Part shown: one piece after another, positions 43,302 to 58,300 of the stretch
How the letters are laid out: every line of letters starts with the position of its first letter
Position numbering within the stretch: the stretch's first letter is position 1
NCBI GenBank assembly: GCA_910586925.1
Contig: CAJUKG010000004.1
Span: forward strand, 1 to 64,000
Length of the DNA: 64,000 nucleotides
DNA from: an uncultured Christensenellaceae bacterium
Lineage (GTDB): Bacteria; Bacillota; Clostridia; Christensenellales; Pumilibacteraceae
Direction: 5' to 3'
Translations under genes and position numbers: made by a program
The notes under the pieces: generated by a model
Seen by the model: only the letters and a program-made list of their open reading frames with translations
Told to the model about the DNA's origin: nothing
The model's database searches: none

Positions 43302-46300
43302 TTTCTTTGTACCTCCTGACGGCAAAGATGATTACTACGACTGCGATCACGCAGGCGATCAATCCCAATACTATGTTGAGCGTTACGAGGTCGCGGTCGA
43401 ACGCGGCTTCGATGGTGAATTCGTACGTGCTTTCGAGCGTTACATACCCGTCAAGCTCGACGCGGGCGATCATGATATATGTACCCTCTGCGGTCGGCTT
43501 CTCGGTGAGAACGACTTCCGGCTCGAGAGTATTGATATATGTGTACACGATCGAACCGTGTTTTGCTTCGCCGACGGGATTCGGCGCATTGTCGCTGTTT
43601 TCTTCCGACCAGCTGTCGATAGTCGGCGATTTGTCGTTTACCCAGCCGTTTTGCGAAAGCGCGACGGTGAACTCTATTTCGCTGACGATAGGCGTACTGT
43701 ACTTCGCAACCGCCGTCGCGCGCAATATGTACTTGCCGGGCGCGGTCGGAACGGCGTTGCCGAGTTCCTCGCCCGTTTCGGCGTCGATATACGTGAACTC
43801 GATCTCGCTGTCGCCGAGCGTCGCTTTCGCGGTAGGCAATTTCCAGCTGTCCTTTTCGCCGAGATACAGAATGGTGTCTATGCGCGCATCCTGCTCGAAC
43901 GCATTGTCGCGGTTGCCTATCGTGAACATGATCGGCTTCGTTTCGAGCGTATCCGCTTCGACTATTCCGCCGCCCGCTTTGTACACGGCATGACCTACCA
44001 TGAAGTACGTACCGGGTGCCATAGGCACTACGAAATCTCTGTCATACTTCGTGCCCTTTTCGACGGTGACGGTATCCTCGCCCGCCTCGACCAAATCGCC
44101 GAGCGTCGGCACGCCGTTCTCGATTTTTGCGGTATAGAACTCGAAGTACGGCAAGCCGCGTATAGGCGACCCGATTATCTCGCCGAACATATTGTCTACG
44201 TTCGCTTTCCACGACGAGATCGCGGGATACGTGAGCCAATCGTTCTTTTCGCTCGCCGAACCCATGACGAAGATCTGGAATGTGAACGACGAATCGGGTG
44301 CACTGTTGTACTTGCCCGCTTCCGCCGCGACAGTCGTCGTCATCGTGTATCTGCCTGCGGGCGCGCTGTTGAGAATGTTCACTTCCGCAATATACTTGCC
44401 GTCGGCAATGCTGTACTTCGCGCGGTAGTAAGTGATATTATCGGTTACGCCGACGATCGTGATTTCCGGCTCGCCGTAAGTGGACATCGCTTGCGGAGTG
44501 CTTTCTTCCGCGTTCCAATGGTTGACCGACCACGGCGATACGCTCGGCGTCACGTCCCAATTATTATGCGCTATCCCGATAGTGAACGGAACGTCTTGAT
44601 AGAACGACGTGTAGTTGGTGGTTTCGTCGAAGCTGACGCGGAGCACGTAATCGCCGCCGAGAAGCCGCGCTATGAATTCCGCAGTCGGCTCGCCCGCACG
44701 CGCGGACGCGACCGGCACGTACAGGTCGATCGACGGGTCGCCGTTGTGGTTGCCGTCCTCGTCGACGAGTTTGATGCCTTCGAGCTTGACTCCGTCCACA
44801 GTGACGACGTTACCGTCCGCGTCGAGAATATCGTAACTGACCGCACCCTGCGAAAGCGCGCTGCCCGAGAACAAGTTGACCTCGCGGTCGTACGTATCCC
44901 AAGTCCAAGACTTGATGCCGGGCAACACCGCATAATCTTTATATTCTATCTTATTGATAGTAAAGACTACGTTTTCGATAAGCCCGCCGTACTCGAGAGT
45001 TGTATCCACCGAGAACACCGCGACGTACTTGCCTGCGTCCGTCGGCTTTTGGTCGAGCCGCTTGCCCTTGTTGTCTTGGGCGTTCCCGTCGTACACGTAG
45101 TAATCGACGGTATATTCGCCGTAAGTGGACTTCGCGAAAGGTTTTGCGGACGTGCCGTAATTCCAAGTGTTGTTTTCGAGCGGTCTATCGTCCGCACCGA
45201 CGAATGTAGGCTTGAAGTTGCCGTCGCCGTCGCCCCATTTATTATCGGGAGCTTGATTGACGGTAAGCTCGAGCGTATTATCTGCGATTGCCGCCCAGTT
45301 CTGTCCGACGGGCGCGCTTACGGTAAGAATGTACGAGCCTGCGCCCAAACTCGAGAGCGCACTGCCGACCGCCGCGACCTGCCTGTCGAACTCTTTCGAC
45401 GTGTCGATAGTGAAGTAATGTATGGACTTCTCCGGCTCGGTCTTGCGCGAAATGCGAACGTTGACGATATTGCCGTGCTGCGGTTTTACGCCTACCCACT
45501 TGACCGCTTCGGTATCTTTGGACCAGTTCCACGTCGTCGCAACGGTATTCTTGTGCTTGACGCTGTTTTGGATAGTCCAACCGTCCTGCCACGTGTTGGC
45601 GGCGGGTTTGATAACGACGGTGACCGTGCCCGCAAGCCCGACATACTCGTCGGTCTGCGCAAGTTTGACGGAAACGGTATAAGTGCCCGCGCCGAGGTTC
45701 TTGAGTTCGGCTATAACGTCGTCGTAAGCGTAGCTCGTACCGCCGAACGCATAACTTATCGTTGTCGATCCGTAAGTCGCTTCCGCTTTGACGAATTTCG
45801 ATATGTCGTTGCCGTCGCCCTCGTGCCACGCGCCTTCTACCGTTGCGGTATAAAGCTCGCCGTCTTTTTCGAGAAGCGCGGTGAACGCATTGCTTTGACG
45901 CTTGATCTCGAGCGACGTGTCCGCGCTTATCGCGGTGTAGTCAGTCGACTGCGCGACGCTCGAACGAATAATGTAACTTCCCGCACCGAGCTTTTTGATT
46001 TCGTCAAGCAAATTCGCATACGCGATATTCGCTTTATTCAAACCGCTTTGGTCGCCCGCGAGGATCTCGAAAAGCACATTCGTTCCGCTTTTCGCCTCGG
46101 GCGCGGCGAATTTGAGCGTTGCGAGCGTGTAATCGTCCGCCTTGATATTTACATAGTAATCGCTTACCGATGCGGCGGGGGCTTTATTTACCGCCCAGCC
46201 GTTTTCGGCGCGAGTCACGTTGAACTGCACCAAGTACGGCGAGCTTTCAGAATAGAACGGCATGAACGTGTCGTTCTCGTTCGCAGTCGCCCACGCCGAC

Positions 46301-49300
46301 AGCATGTAACTGCCTGCCGAAAGCTCGTTCAAGTACGCCGTCACCGCGGCGGTGCTTCCGAGCACTTCGCTCGCGACAACAGTCGTACCGTCGAGCAGAG
46401 TTCCCGTCACTTTGTAAGAAACGTTGTTCGTGCCGTACGTCGCGACGCCTGCGGTGAAGTAATTGTTTTCAAACCCGCCGTACGTGAACGACAATACGTT
46501 CGGTACCGACCCGTTGTCTTTCCAACCGTTGCTCGCCTTGCCGACAACAAACGTCGCGGTGCCGTCCAAAGGCTGCAAGCTCGCACCGCCGTCCACATGC
46601 ACGTCCAAAATGTACGTGCCCGGTCTTATGGCGTTGAGCACCACTGCCAATTCTTCCGAAACATACATGCGTTTGCTGTTGCCGACCGTCACTTCTACAA
46701 GCTCGAAGTCGGTCAACATTTCGCGCTGTGCGGTAGTTATGTTCGCACCGTTCGTAACGACGAAGTCTGCGTCCGCGCTCAAAGTAGTCTTTTGTCCGTC
46801 CGCGCCCGTCTTGTAAATACTGAACTTCGCAGTACCGTTGTTGCGCGCCGAACCGCTGAACAGGTTGACTTCCCTTTTGTAGTCGTTCCAATTCCAAGCT
46901 ATTACGCCGGGCATATTGACCCATGCGTTCGTGCCCGCGCCGATATTGAACGCGGTAGCGAAATCGAGTCCCGCATAATTGACGGTGGCGGAGATAGTGC
47001 CGCGCACGTAATACCTTGCCGCTTCGATAGGCGCGCCGTCCTGCCAAGTAAGGCTGTCAGCGAAAGTTTTGCCCTCGGCGGTGGTGATATCTATACGCGC
47101 GGGGTCGCTGACTTTCGCGGGCGCGTAAGAGTATTTGACCAGCTCGCCGCCGAAGTTCGCCGCCGATTCGGGAACGGGCGAATTACTGCCGAATATCGCG
47201 CTCTTGACGATAGGCTCGGTCGTCCAGCTGTTCTTTGCCTGTTTGACGACGAACAAAATTTCATCGGACGTGAGAGCCTCGTAATTATCGGTTTGCGCGA
47301 CGGCAGCCGCGATCTTGTAATTCCCTGCGTCGAGTGCGTACAGCCGAGCAAGGAACGCGTTCAAGTCGTTCGCGTTCGCTACGCGCTTGCCGTCTTTCAC
47401 CTCGTACCGCAACGTTGCGGAAATGACCACTTCGACGACTTCGCCGCTTATCTTGCTCACCGTGAGAGTGGTTTCGCCGACCGCGGAAACGGGCGCGGTG
47501 AATACCGTTTTGATCGCGCCGTTATTCCACGTCCAACCGACGTTCGCAACCGCTCCGTCGGCGGCTTCCACGCCGTCGTTGCCCATAGCCATTTTCGTCG
47601 TCCATTCGTTGGGTGCGAAATTGACGGTAAGCGTTACGCGCGCGGAAATCTCGGTGTAGTTATTGACGGCGGGAACTTCCACCTCGATGACGTACTCGCC
47701 TTTGCCGAGCGTCGCGAGATAGTCGTTGAGCGTCTGACCTTCCGCAGCCTTCCACACCTTGTCGTTTATACGGATCACCGCATTATCTTTATTGTTCTGC
47801 GGCTCGAATACTATAGCATCGTTTTCCGCACTGCCGTAAACCCAAACGATCGCGGGATTATTCGGTTTTACCGCCCAATCGTTGCGAGCGGGATTGATAA
47901 CGACGGTCTGCACGTTCGGCGCGGCGGTATGATTGCCGTCCGCGACCACTGTCGCCGTCAGCGTGTACGTGCCGATGCCCTGTTCTTTGAGCTTATCGCG
48001 CACCACCGTGAAATCGCCGTCCGAAATGATCGTTCCGCTTGCGCCGACCTGCGTCAGCGTGTACACCAAAGTGGCGGGAGCTTTGTCCCAAGACGGTATC
48101 GCCGCCGCGGGCAGATCTGTGTAGCCTTTTTCGGGATCCCAAGTCCAAGTGTAAGCGTCTTTGCTCACGCCCGACCAAGTGACCGCAACCTTGTCTATCG
48201 TCACGTTGATGACGAACTCTTTGGCGGTATGGTTGCCGAGCGGATCGGTAACGACCGCTTTGACTTTATAACTGCCGACGGGTTTACCCGCAAGCTCGTC
48301 GTTCCACGTGCCGGAAGTGATGAGCGTTTCGGTAGTGTCGGTCACGAGATAATACGCGACGGTCGCATTCCAATTCGCCTGCGGAACGGGAAGATCGGGT
48401 TCGAAGCCGTAATCCCACGTTCTGTTCTCGTTCTTGACAAGCTCGTCGTTGTTCTCCCACACCGTCGCCAGCGGATTGATAGTGACGGTGAAAGAGTGCG
48501 TGCGCGACTCGTAATTGCCCGCCGCATCGCTCGCCGAAGCGGTGACGGTGTACGCGCCGTGGTTCTGCGCATGAAGCGCGGCGAGCACTTTGTTCCAATC
48601 GTCTGTGGAGATCTCGTCGCCGTCGAGCTTGATGCTTACGCCGCCCGCCGTAACGACGGTGTAAACGACGTTCGACTGCGCCCAGCCGACAAGCTCGGGC
48701 ATTTTGAGCGCGGGATAATTCTTTGCCGCGTCGTCGATATACGTCCAAGTGACGTCGCCCTGCAGAGTGCCGTCTTTCCAAGACGTCGGTACGACATTGA
48801 TCGCGACCGTGACTTCCCACGTCAATTCCTCATGGCTGCCGTCGCCCGCCGCTACCGCGGACAGGACGTAAGTGCCGTGACCTTTGCCGTCGAGAGCCTT
48901 GTTCCAATCCTCGCCGTCGGCAATAGCGATCGCAACGCCGTCGAGATAATAAGTCACCGTCGTAGTCCAATTAGGTACGGGCATGGGAATGACGACGGGA
49001 GTTGCGCCGTAATTCCAAGATACGCTCGTCCCGCACGCGGTAAGCGCGTCTTGATTCTTCCAAGCGGTTTGATGCCCGCCGATAGTGACGCGCAGATTGT
49101 ACGCGAGATCGGTATGATTGACGTCGCCCTTGAGGAATGCTCTGAAGTAATATGTGCCGGCAGGTTGCTTACCGATAAACGTATTCCAATCCTCGGTCAG
49201 CTGCGTTTCGCCCGCTGTAAGCGACTTTCTGTAATAGTATTCTATGTCGTCGAGTTTCGCGTTGAGCGTCGGATCGGTTTCAGATGCGACGAACCAGTTC

Positions 49301-52300
49301 GCAATATCGAGCGCGGGAAGTTTGTCGGGATCGTCGCCGTAGTTCCAAGAAAGCTCGGTCGCAAGTTTGTCTGCGTCCACCCACGCCGTGACCGCCTTGT
49401 CGATACGCACCGTCATTTCGTACGTAAGACTTGTGTGGTTGCCGCTCGCATCGGCTACCGATGCGGCGATCGTATAAGTGTCGCAATCCAAGCCCGCGAG
49501 AGTGTTGAGCACCTGCGACCACTTCGCGTCGTCCGCGCCCGCGGTTGCGGGTTCAAGCTCGAACGTGCTGTTCTTGCTGTTCTTTATAGTATAGTTTACA
49601 TTCTCTTGCGCCCAACCGTCGAGCACGGGTTTGGTCGGCGCGGTATTTGTCGCGCTCTCGCCCCAAGTCCAAACGAGATTCTTGTTCTCGTCGAGATCGG
49701 TCAGATTGCTCCAGGACGTCGGCGCGGGATTGATCGTCACCGTGAACGAATGAGTGAGCGAAGTGTGATTGCCTTTCGGATCGGCGACTGCGGCGGTAAC
49801 GGTGTACGCGCCGTTATTCTGCGTCTTGAGCGTGCCGACGACGTTCGCCCAGCCGTCGCTCGTGCCGACGATATTGACAGGTCTGTTATCGCCGTCGACG
49901 ATCGTGTAAACGACGTTCGACTGATCCCAACCGACAAGCTCGGGCATGACGAGCGCGGGATAATTCTTTTCGCCGTCGATATACGTCCAAGCGGCGTTGC
50001 CCTGCGTCGTGCCAGTCTTCCAAGCGAGAGTTATCGGTTTGATCGTGACGGAAATCGCATAAGTCAAATCGTTGTGACTGTCGTCGCCCTTGACAGTAGC
50101 CGTCAAGACATACGTGCCGTTATCTATGCCGACGAGAGCCTTGTTCCAATCCTCGCCCTCTTTAAGCTCGATTTCTTTGCCGTCGATAGCGAACACGACG
50201 GTGCCTTCTTCCCAGTTGGTAGCGGGCACGGGAAGGTCCGTCGCCGCACCGTAATCGAACGTCACGCTGTTGCCGTATTCGGTAAGGTCGGCTTGATTAG
50301 TCCATTCTACGGTGAACCCGCCGATAACGACGGTCGAAGTGTAAGAAAGCGCGGTGTAATCGGTATTGCCGATGACGGTCGCTGTAAACACGTACGTGCC
50401 CTGCGGCTTGCCCGCTATATAACCGTTCCAATCGGAAGAAATCGTCACGGGCGTGCCGCCGTTATAAGTTACGGTAAACACAATGTCATCGCTCGGTCTG
50501 TTGGCAAGTTCGAGCGTCGGCAATGTTTTTGCCGTGCCGCCGAAGCTCCAAGACAGGCTCTTCATGCTTTCGAGTTGTTCTTCGGTGTAACCCTTCCACG
50601 CGGTGACGACCTGCGCGATCGTCACGCGCACTTCGTACGTGAGGTCGGTGTGGTTTTCGTCGCCTTCGAGGAACGCCGTAAAGTAATACGTACCCGCATG
50701 CTCGCCGTTTATAAAGCTATTCCAATCGGATACGAGCGTCGTGCTCTCGCCATTCGGCGAAGTCTTGTAGGAGTATTTGATTTTTCCGAGATCCGCCTCG
50801 TCGCGATTTTCAAGTCTGAGCGTGGGGAGCTTGTCGTGCGTTTTATCGCCGTAAGTCCAGCCGAGTTCCGTCGGCAGGTCGTCGTTGCTCCACGCCGTGA
50901 CCACCTTTCCGACGACAACGCGTATAGCGTGCGAAACGGAGGTGTGGTTACCCTTGGGATCGGTCACGCTCGCCTTGACGGTATAAGTACCCGCGCGCTG
51001 ATTTTTAAGCGCGGCAATAACTTTATTCCAATCGGTAGTTTCGAAGTTCTCGCCGTCCACGGGCAGCAACGCACCGTTGTTGCCGTTATCGGTGAGCATG
51101 TACACGACGTCGCCGCCCTCGGCGTCTTTCCAGCCCGAAAGCTCGGGCGCGACGAGTTCGGTATTGCCCGCATCGTGCCAAATCCATTCCGCATTGTCCT
51201 GCAATTTATCTTGATTTTTCCAAGACAGCGGCGCGGCTTCTATAGTAATAGTGATAGTGAGCGAAAGGGCGGTGTAGTTGTTGTCGCTCGCGACGAACGC
51301 AGTAAGCGTATGCATGCCCGCGTCGCAGTTCATGAGCGCGTAAAGCCAAGTACCCTCGTCGATCATCGGAGTGCTCGGATCGTTGACGAGCACCTTGCCG
51401 TCGAAGCTGTAAACGACGGTCGCACCGACGCGGTTCGCGAGCGCGAGATCGGTCGGATACAGAGTATTGAGCACGCTGTCGGCGGAACCGTAAGTGGCGG
51501 TCTTGCCGTTGAATGCGTTAAGCTCGGCGTCCGTTTTATTCCACGCGGTGGTGATCTTGCCTACGGTGTAAACAGCCGAAGTGACCGCCGCGCCGTATTC
51601 TTCGCTCTGCGGAATATTCGCGGTGACGGTGTACGTGCCCGCTTCGAGCTTGTTAAGCTCCTCGATGAATTTCGCGAACGCGTTTATCGCCTTTTCTTCG
51701 TCGGTGTCGCCCTCGCAATTTTTCGGGTCGACGGTGATTTTTACGTCGTCGCCGTCGAGCTTCGTGCCGACGACGGTGTACACGATATAATTGCCGCCGT
51801 TATCGGCTATCGGCTTTTCGATAACCACTTTGACGCCCTCGCCTGCCGCCGCCGCGACGACGTCTTTGTACGTCCAATTCTTGCCCGAAAGCGTGACCGA
51901 GAAATTGTTGCCGCTGCGGTCTATGGCGATCGTAGTCGTGCCGACTACATACGCGTAATCGGAATTGTATGCCTCGAACGCTTTTTTGACGGAAGCGTTT
52001 TCGCTGTCTTTGACCTTGCCGCCGATACGCGACGTAACGGTGAAAGTGCCCGAAGGCAACATCTTGATCTCGTTTTGGAACTCGTCCCAGGTAAGCCCCG
52101 ACTTCGCGACATACCCGTCGCCGACGGCGACGATATCGAACCGCAACAAATCGACGGTATCCTCGCCGACCGTTATGCTATTGACTTCCGCTACCGGTTT
52201 TGCGAAAGTCCTGTTCGTGCCCGTCCAAGTATAACCGGACACTGGCGGTGTCGTCCATTTGTTTGCATTGAGCTTGATATTGAGCGTCGTATCGTAAAGC

Positions 52301-55300
52301 AGTTTGCCGTAGTTATCAGTTCCCGCAACGGTGAACGAAACTTTATAGCCGTCGCCCGCGGGCAAATTAAGCGATGCGAGCCAATCGTTGATATCGGTAT
52401 CGGCAGGCGGCGAAGACTTGGTTTTGCCGTCGAGCATGGTAAGCGTGACGTTGACCGTGCCGAACTGCGCTTCGGGCATAGTAAATCCGAACGCGTCGCC
52501 GCGATTGACGTTCATGAGCGCGGTAAGAACGTTGCCGTTCTTCCAATCGTTATTCGCCTTGCGAATATCCACCGTGAACGTTTCTCTGTCGAGTCCCGTA
52601 TAATTGTCGGTCGAAGCCAATCCGTAAGCGATCGTGTATCTTCCCACAGGCAAACCGTTGAGGTATGCGGCGAGATCGGTTATGACCGTATCTTCTCCGT
52701 TCACGGTATAAGTGACGGTATGCACGTCGCTCTTGCCCGTCGTATCGGTAACTTTGGGCGTGGGTACGCCTTTGAAGCTCTCGTATTCTTCGGCATACGT
52801 CGAGAGCGGTTTAGTGCTTTCGATCCACGAAACGGTCGCTTTCGCAACGCTTATCGTCACCGTATACTCGAGCTTCGCATAGTTGGAGTCATTCGGATCG
52901 TAAGCGGCTTCTATCACGTACGTGCCAGCCAAAAGCGAATCGGAACGCAACACGATTTCTTTGACCTTGCTTATCCACTCGCCTATTGTGGTTGCGTCGA
53001 GCGTTATGCCCGATCCGCCCGAAGCCCCGACGGCGGTATAAGTTACCGTGTATGTGCATTTGGGATTCTCAAGCCCCGCTTCCGGAGTCTTTACGGGGAT
53101 CGCGACGGCAGCCATATCGGTTTCCAAAGTCGAACTGTATGTAAAGTTGACCGTCGGACTCAAGTCGCCCGCATTGTCCCACGCGCCGCCTATGCCCGCA
53201 ACATTGACGGAAGTCGAATACGCGGCGATGCCTTCGAAATGCTTATCTTCGCCGTCAACGCGAACGGTCAGCGTGTAAGTGCCTTGCGCGGAATCGTTGA
53301 TCGCCGCGAGCAGTTCTTCCATTTCGCTTTCGACGTCGCTCGCGTAATCTTTGTTTTTGTAGTTGAATATAACCGTACCGAATTCGGCTTGCACGTCGCC
53401 GAGATCCGCCACGGTGATATTTTCTTTATATACTTTGTCTATTGTCTGTTTGGGCGAATGTCCTTCTTTCCAATTATTCTTCGCCGCGCCTACAGTCACC
53501 GTGAACGACGTGCTTATGCTTTCGCGGTTGGGCTGTTCCACGGTAACAGACACGACGTACGACCCCGCGTCGATATTGCCTTGCAGGTATTCGACAAGCT
53601 CGGCGTACGTGTAAACCGTTTCGCCTATCTTGAGTGTCGCTTCGACTTCGGATCCGTCGCTGTAAACCGCTATCGGGTGAACGATCTCGCGCCCGCCGTC
53701 GGCGGCTGTCCACTTATCGTTCCACAGCCAGGAAGAATTGGGAAGCGTCGCACCTTCCACGTCTTTCCAGGTATACGTGGCGGGAGTTACGGTGACGGTG
53801 ACCGTCTTTTCCAAAGTATTGTAGTTGGGGTTCTCTACGGTGACGGTGATTTCGTGCGTGCCCGCGCCGAGCGCGAGAACTGCGGCACTCATATCCGCAT
53901 AGCTGTCGTACTTCGTGGTAACGCTTTCGGTGCCGCTCTTGGCAACGACGGTATACTTAACGGTAGCCGTATCCGTTTCGAGCACGGTAACGACGCTCGG
54001 CTCGGCGAAAACGGTTTTATCGGTATCGCCGTACTTCCAGCCGCCGTTCGTCGGTTCTTTATCTTCCGCCCAGACGAACGTCGCGGGATTAACGACTATC
54101 TGACATGTTTTGGAAACTGCGGTGTAGTTAGCCGAAGCGGCGACGTATACGACCGCTTCGTACGTGCCTACGCCGAGTTCGTGCAACGCGGTTTCGAGCG
54201 CGGTGCGGTCGGTGAACGTTTCGCTGTACGAGCCGCCCGAGATATTGCGAATGACGTATGTCGGGACGGCGTTGTTTTTATCCGTCGCATTGACGAAAAT
54301 TTTATCGGCGAGGTAAGTTTCCGCCTCCCCCCACTTCCATTCGAGCGAGGTTTCGGGTTCGAGTTTTTTGTCGGCCGCGTCCGTGCCCCAATCGTTTCCG
54401 ACTTTCTCTATGGCAAAGTACACGTTTTTCACGAGCTTCTTGTAATTGCCGCCATCGGGGTTTTCGGCGGTGAATACGGCAACGTAATCGCCCGCGGAAT
54501 ACTTCTCGTCCGCCGACGGAACGCCCAATTTATCGCCCGACTTTTCGAGCGCGTCGCCCGTCGCGACCCAGTTGCCGCCAACGAGCACCGCTCTGTAATA
54601 CTCGACCGTGATGACGGTGTTTTCGGCGTCGAAATCGACCAAACCCATTTCGGGCGCGTTGCTGTTCTCGCCGTAGGTCCACCCTTCGATACTCGGCTCG
54701 TTATCTGTCGCCCATGCGTTCTCCGCCTGCGCGACGGTAAAGCGCAGTTCGCGGATCGCGGGCGCGAAGTCCTTGTCGTCGCCGCCCTCGGAGGTTACGG
54801 TGAGTTTGTAAGTGCCCGCGCCGAGATCGCCGAGTTTTTGCTTAAGCGCGTCGAACGCAAGATCGTCGTGCTCGGGAATGGATTCGTATTGATTTTCGCC
54901 GAGCTCTTTTTCTACGGTAAACGTAGTTTTCGCGGGATCGCCGAAAACAGGCTCGCCCGCCGTGACGAGATCGGCATTAAACTCGCCGAACGTCCAGCCC
55001 GAAATCGTCGGTTCTTTGCCGTCTTTCCAAGAGTTGGACGAAACGCGCGACACGCCGAACGACGAGGTGACGTACAGATCGCCGTACATATTCTCCGCGC
55101 CGTCCACCCACGCTATAAAATAGTATGCGGTAGCCGCGGGGAGTGCTTTGAGAGTTGCCGCGACGCTGTCCGTCATCTCGGTGAATACGACGACGTAATC
55201 GTCGCCTTCCGCCTTGACGGGCTTGACGACGTCGCTGCCGAACGGCGTCGTTTTAACGCCGTACGTAACGACCGCACCGCTCTCGGGGAAGCGCGGCGTG

Positions 55301-58300
55301 CCCGCTACGAAGTTGGTGCTCGCGGCGAACGAATTGTACGCCCACGACGTCATGCTCGGCTCGCGCGTCCAAGAGTTGCTCGCGAGCGCGATGTCGAACC
55401 CGACGGGATTGAGTTTCGCGTTGAGAACGGCGTCCGCAAAATCGTACCGAACGGGATCGCCGTCAGCCGTTACGATATTGCCGTCCTCGTCGTAAGCGTA
55501 GATCGCGCGGGGATTTATCGCAGTGTAGTTCTGCCGCTCCTCGAGGCTCGTTACGAGATAATACTTACCCGCAGGGAGTGCTTTGAGCGCGGTCGCGACA
55601 TCTTCGTCCACAACGCCGTTCGGCGCGACGAAGTTCGTGAGCGCGTCGTTGATCTTAGCAAACTCGCCGTCGAGTAGCGTGTACGTAACGACGGGCGCGG
55701 TTTCGCCGTCCGCAAGCCCGACGGTATTATATTCGGCAACCGCGGTTATGAGATTGACGGTTTTCGAATAATCGCCCCAAGTCCAACGAATGACGTTGGG
55801 CGACGAAGTCCAAGTATTTACGGCTTGCCCGACGACGACGCGCGAATAGGTGTCCGGTTCGTAAGCGTTTACATTGCCGTCGGAACTTTCCGTAACATAG
55901 CTCGCGAGGTAATAATCCCCCGCGTCCAAACCTTTGAGTATGCCGATAACGGCATTGTCCGTCACTTCGCCCGCGGCGTTCACCGCAAAGTAATACTTGC
56001 GGTCGGCTTCGGGAACGGCGGCAATAGTACCGCCGACGTCCACCCATTCGTAAGAAACGCTGCTATCGGAATTCGTTATTTGTCTTCCGATACGGTAGTA
56101 GATCGTAATGCCCGCATTTGTAAACTTCAAGCCTGCGGCGACGGTATTCTTGTTCTTGTCGAAACCGTTATACGACCAGCCCGGCATCTGCGGTTGCACG
56201 TTCCAACCGTTATCGGCGGCTTTTATCGCGTACGTGACAACGAGCGGCGACGAAGGATCGCCCGCGTCTGTGAGCGCGTACTTGACGCCGTCCACGCCCG
56301 TCAGATCCCAACGCGCAAGCCTCGTGTCTTTGAGCGCGAGCGTGACCGTAGCGTTGTCGCGGCAGTTTACGTAACCTTCCGCATCGGTAAAAGCATACTC
56401 GAAATCGGTGCTTTGCGGAACACGCGTTTGCGCGGCAAAGCCCGTGTATGTAACGTCCTCGAAGTAATCGCCTGCGGCGAGAAGGTCGCTCACCTTTATA
56501 TTCTTATATATGAGCGTTTTGAAACTGTAATCATCGCGGGCGGCGTCGCCTATGCCCGCACCGCCGTACGACACGTAGTTCTTCGCCGAAACTTTATAGA
56601 AAACGATATACTCGTCCACAGCCGACGGCTGCGACAGTTCGGTCACGGTATAATATATATCGTTGCCGAACCGATTGAGGTTATACGACATGGTGACTTC
56701 GCTGTCGTAAAGCGAGATCCCGTCGACAGGCGTTTCGCTCGCCCAGAACCCTTTATCGCCGACGCCGCTCGTCATATTCTTGTTGAGCGAATCGTTGAGC
56801 GCGCCGAGAAGTTCGGACACGTCGCCGTGCAGTTGCACGGTATTTTCTTTGTATGCGAACTCGAACGTCTTGGGCGCGCCGTTCTCGACAAACGCCGCCG
56901 CAAGATCGCCTATCGCCGTCGCGTCGAACTCGGCGGGCGTAACTTCGATGACGATAACGTCGCTTATAGCCTCGTATTTATCGTCGCCGACGTCCGCTTC
57001 CTCGCCGTTAAGCTCGACGGTATACGTACCCGCGGGCATTGCGAAATTGAAATAGTGCTCGAAAGTTTTGTGTCCCGCTTCGGCGAAATCTATCTCGCCG
57101 ATTTTATAAGTATCGGCACTGCCGTACGGCTTGAACGAAATAACCGCCGTCGGTGCCGCGTCCGAATTTTCGTCGGTATACGCAAGTTTCGGGTTGTGAA
57201 CGGTAATGCCGTCAAACTCGTCGTACCCCCAGGTCAGTTTGGTCTTGCCGTCGGCACCCGTCGCCAATACGAACGTCGGGGTGTCGTCGGTGATGTCGGT
57301 CGCTTCGCTGTCCACGAACATGTTCGTCTTTGTGACGATATACCAACGTTTGCGTATCTCCAAGGAAAGACGGGACGCTTTGGATTTATCGTACATGATG
57401 CCGCGCTCGTGATCGTTGAGCGTGTCCGTACCGTTGTATAAGAATTCGTAGTTGGATTCGTTTTGCGTACCGGATATGATCGGCATTTTGAACGTAAAAT
57501 ACGCATAATACTCGCCCGACGCGCTCGCATAACTCTGACCGCGCGTCGCCTCTGCCGAGTACACCGTGTCTTTTGCAAGTTTCGGTCTGATAGTAATATC
57601 TACATTGCCGCCGACGGCAGACGCCGTATAAATGTATCCGTTGGTGACGGAAACGGACGTTATTTCGTCTTTGCCGCCCTGTCGCGTCAGATACCAGCTA
57701 TTGTCGTATCTGTACAGCGTATTGCTGTTGCCTTTGAGATCGGTCACCGTCCCGTTAGGCAATTCCGCCTCGAATTCGGGAATTTCATCTATATTCTCGA
57801 TAGTTACTTTACACGTATCGACGGTGACTTTGCCCACAAACTTCGCCGCATATTCGTTCGACCACTCGCCCCAATGCGGATCGAGCGCGACGTGCATGGT
57901 GTACGTACCCGCATTCTGCACGTTCTCGACTTTCATGCCGTAATTTCCGCCCGACGCATATACGAACGACACGCTGTTCGTTTTGTCGCCGTCGAAATCG
58001 TTTACGATTTTGTATCTGTTTATATTGTTTGCGGCATCGAATACATTGTTATCGAGTTTCAACGCCGTAAGAAAATCGAGCGATTTGTCCTCGCCTACTT
58101 CTTCGCCGCCGAACGTATAGTTTACGGTCGGCTGATTTTCGGCGGTGAAACTCTGACCGTCGGCAGTGGGCGCGGCAATATAGCGGGTATAAATATCCAC
58201 TCGCGTCGTCGTATTGGTATTGTATCCGTTATCGGCGGTCGTGACTGCGGTATAGCCGTCGCTCGAATACCACTTTGTGCTCGTCATATTGTCGAGCACG

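Noticed and set aside
43294..43400. LPxTG-type sorting signal at the end of the giant protein
   Set aside because: The C-terminus has a membrane helix and short basic tail but no LPxTG-like motif before it.
43174..55677. A 4,167-codon plus-strand ORF
   Set aside because: It is codon-aligned antisense to the giant surface protein, has no signal, domain or ribosome binding site, and is explained by avoidance of TTA, CTA and TCA codons.
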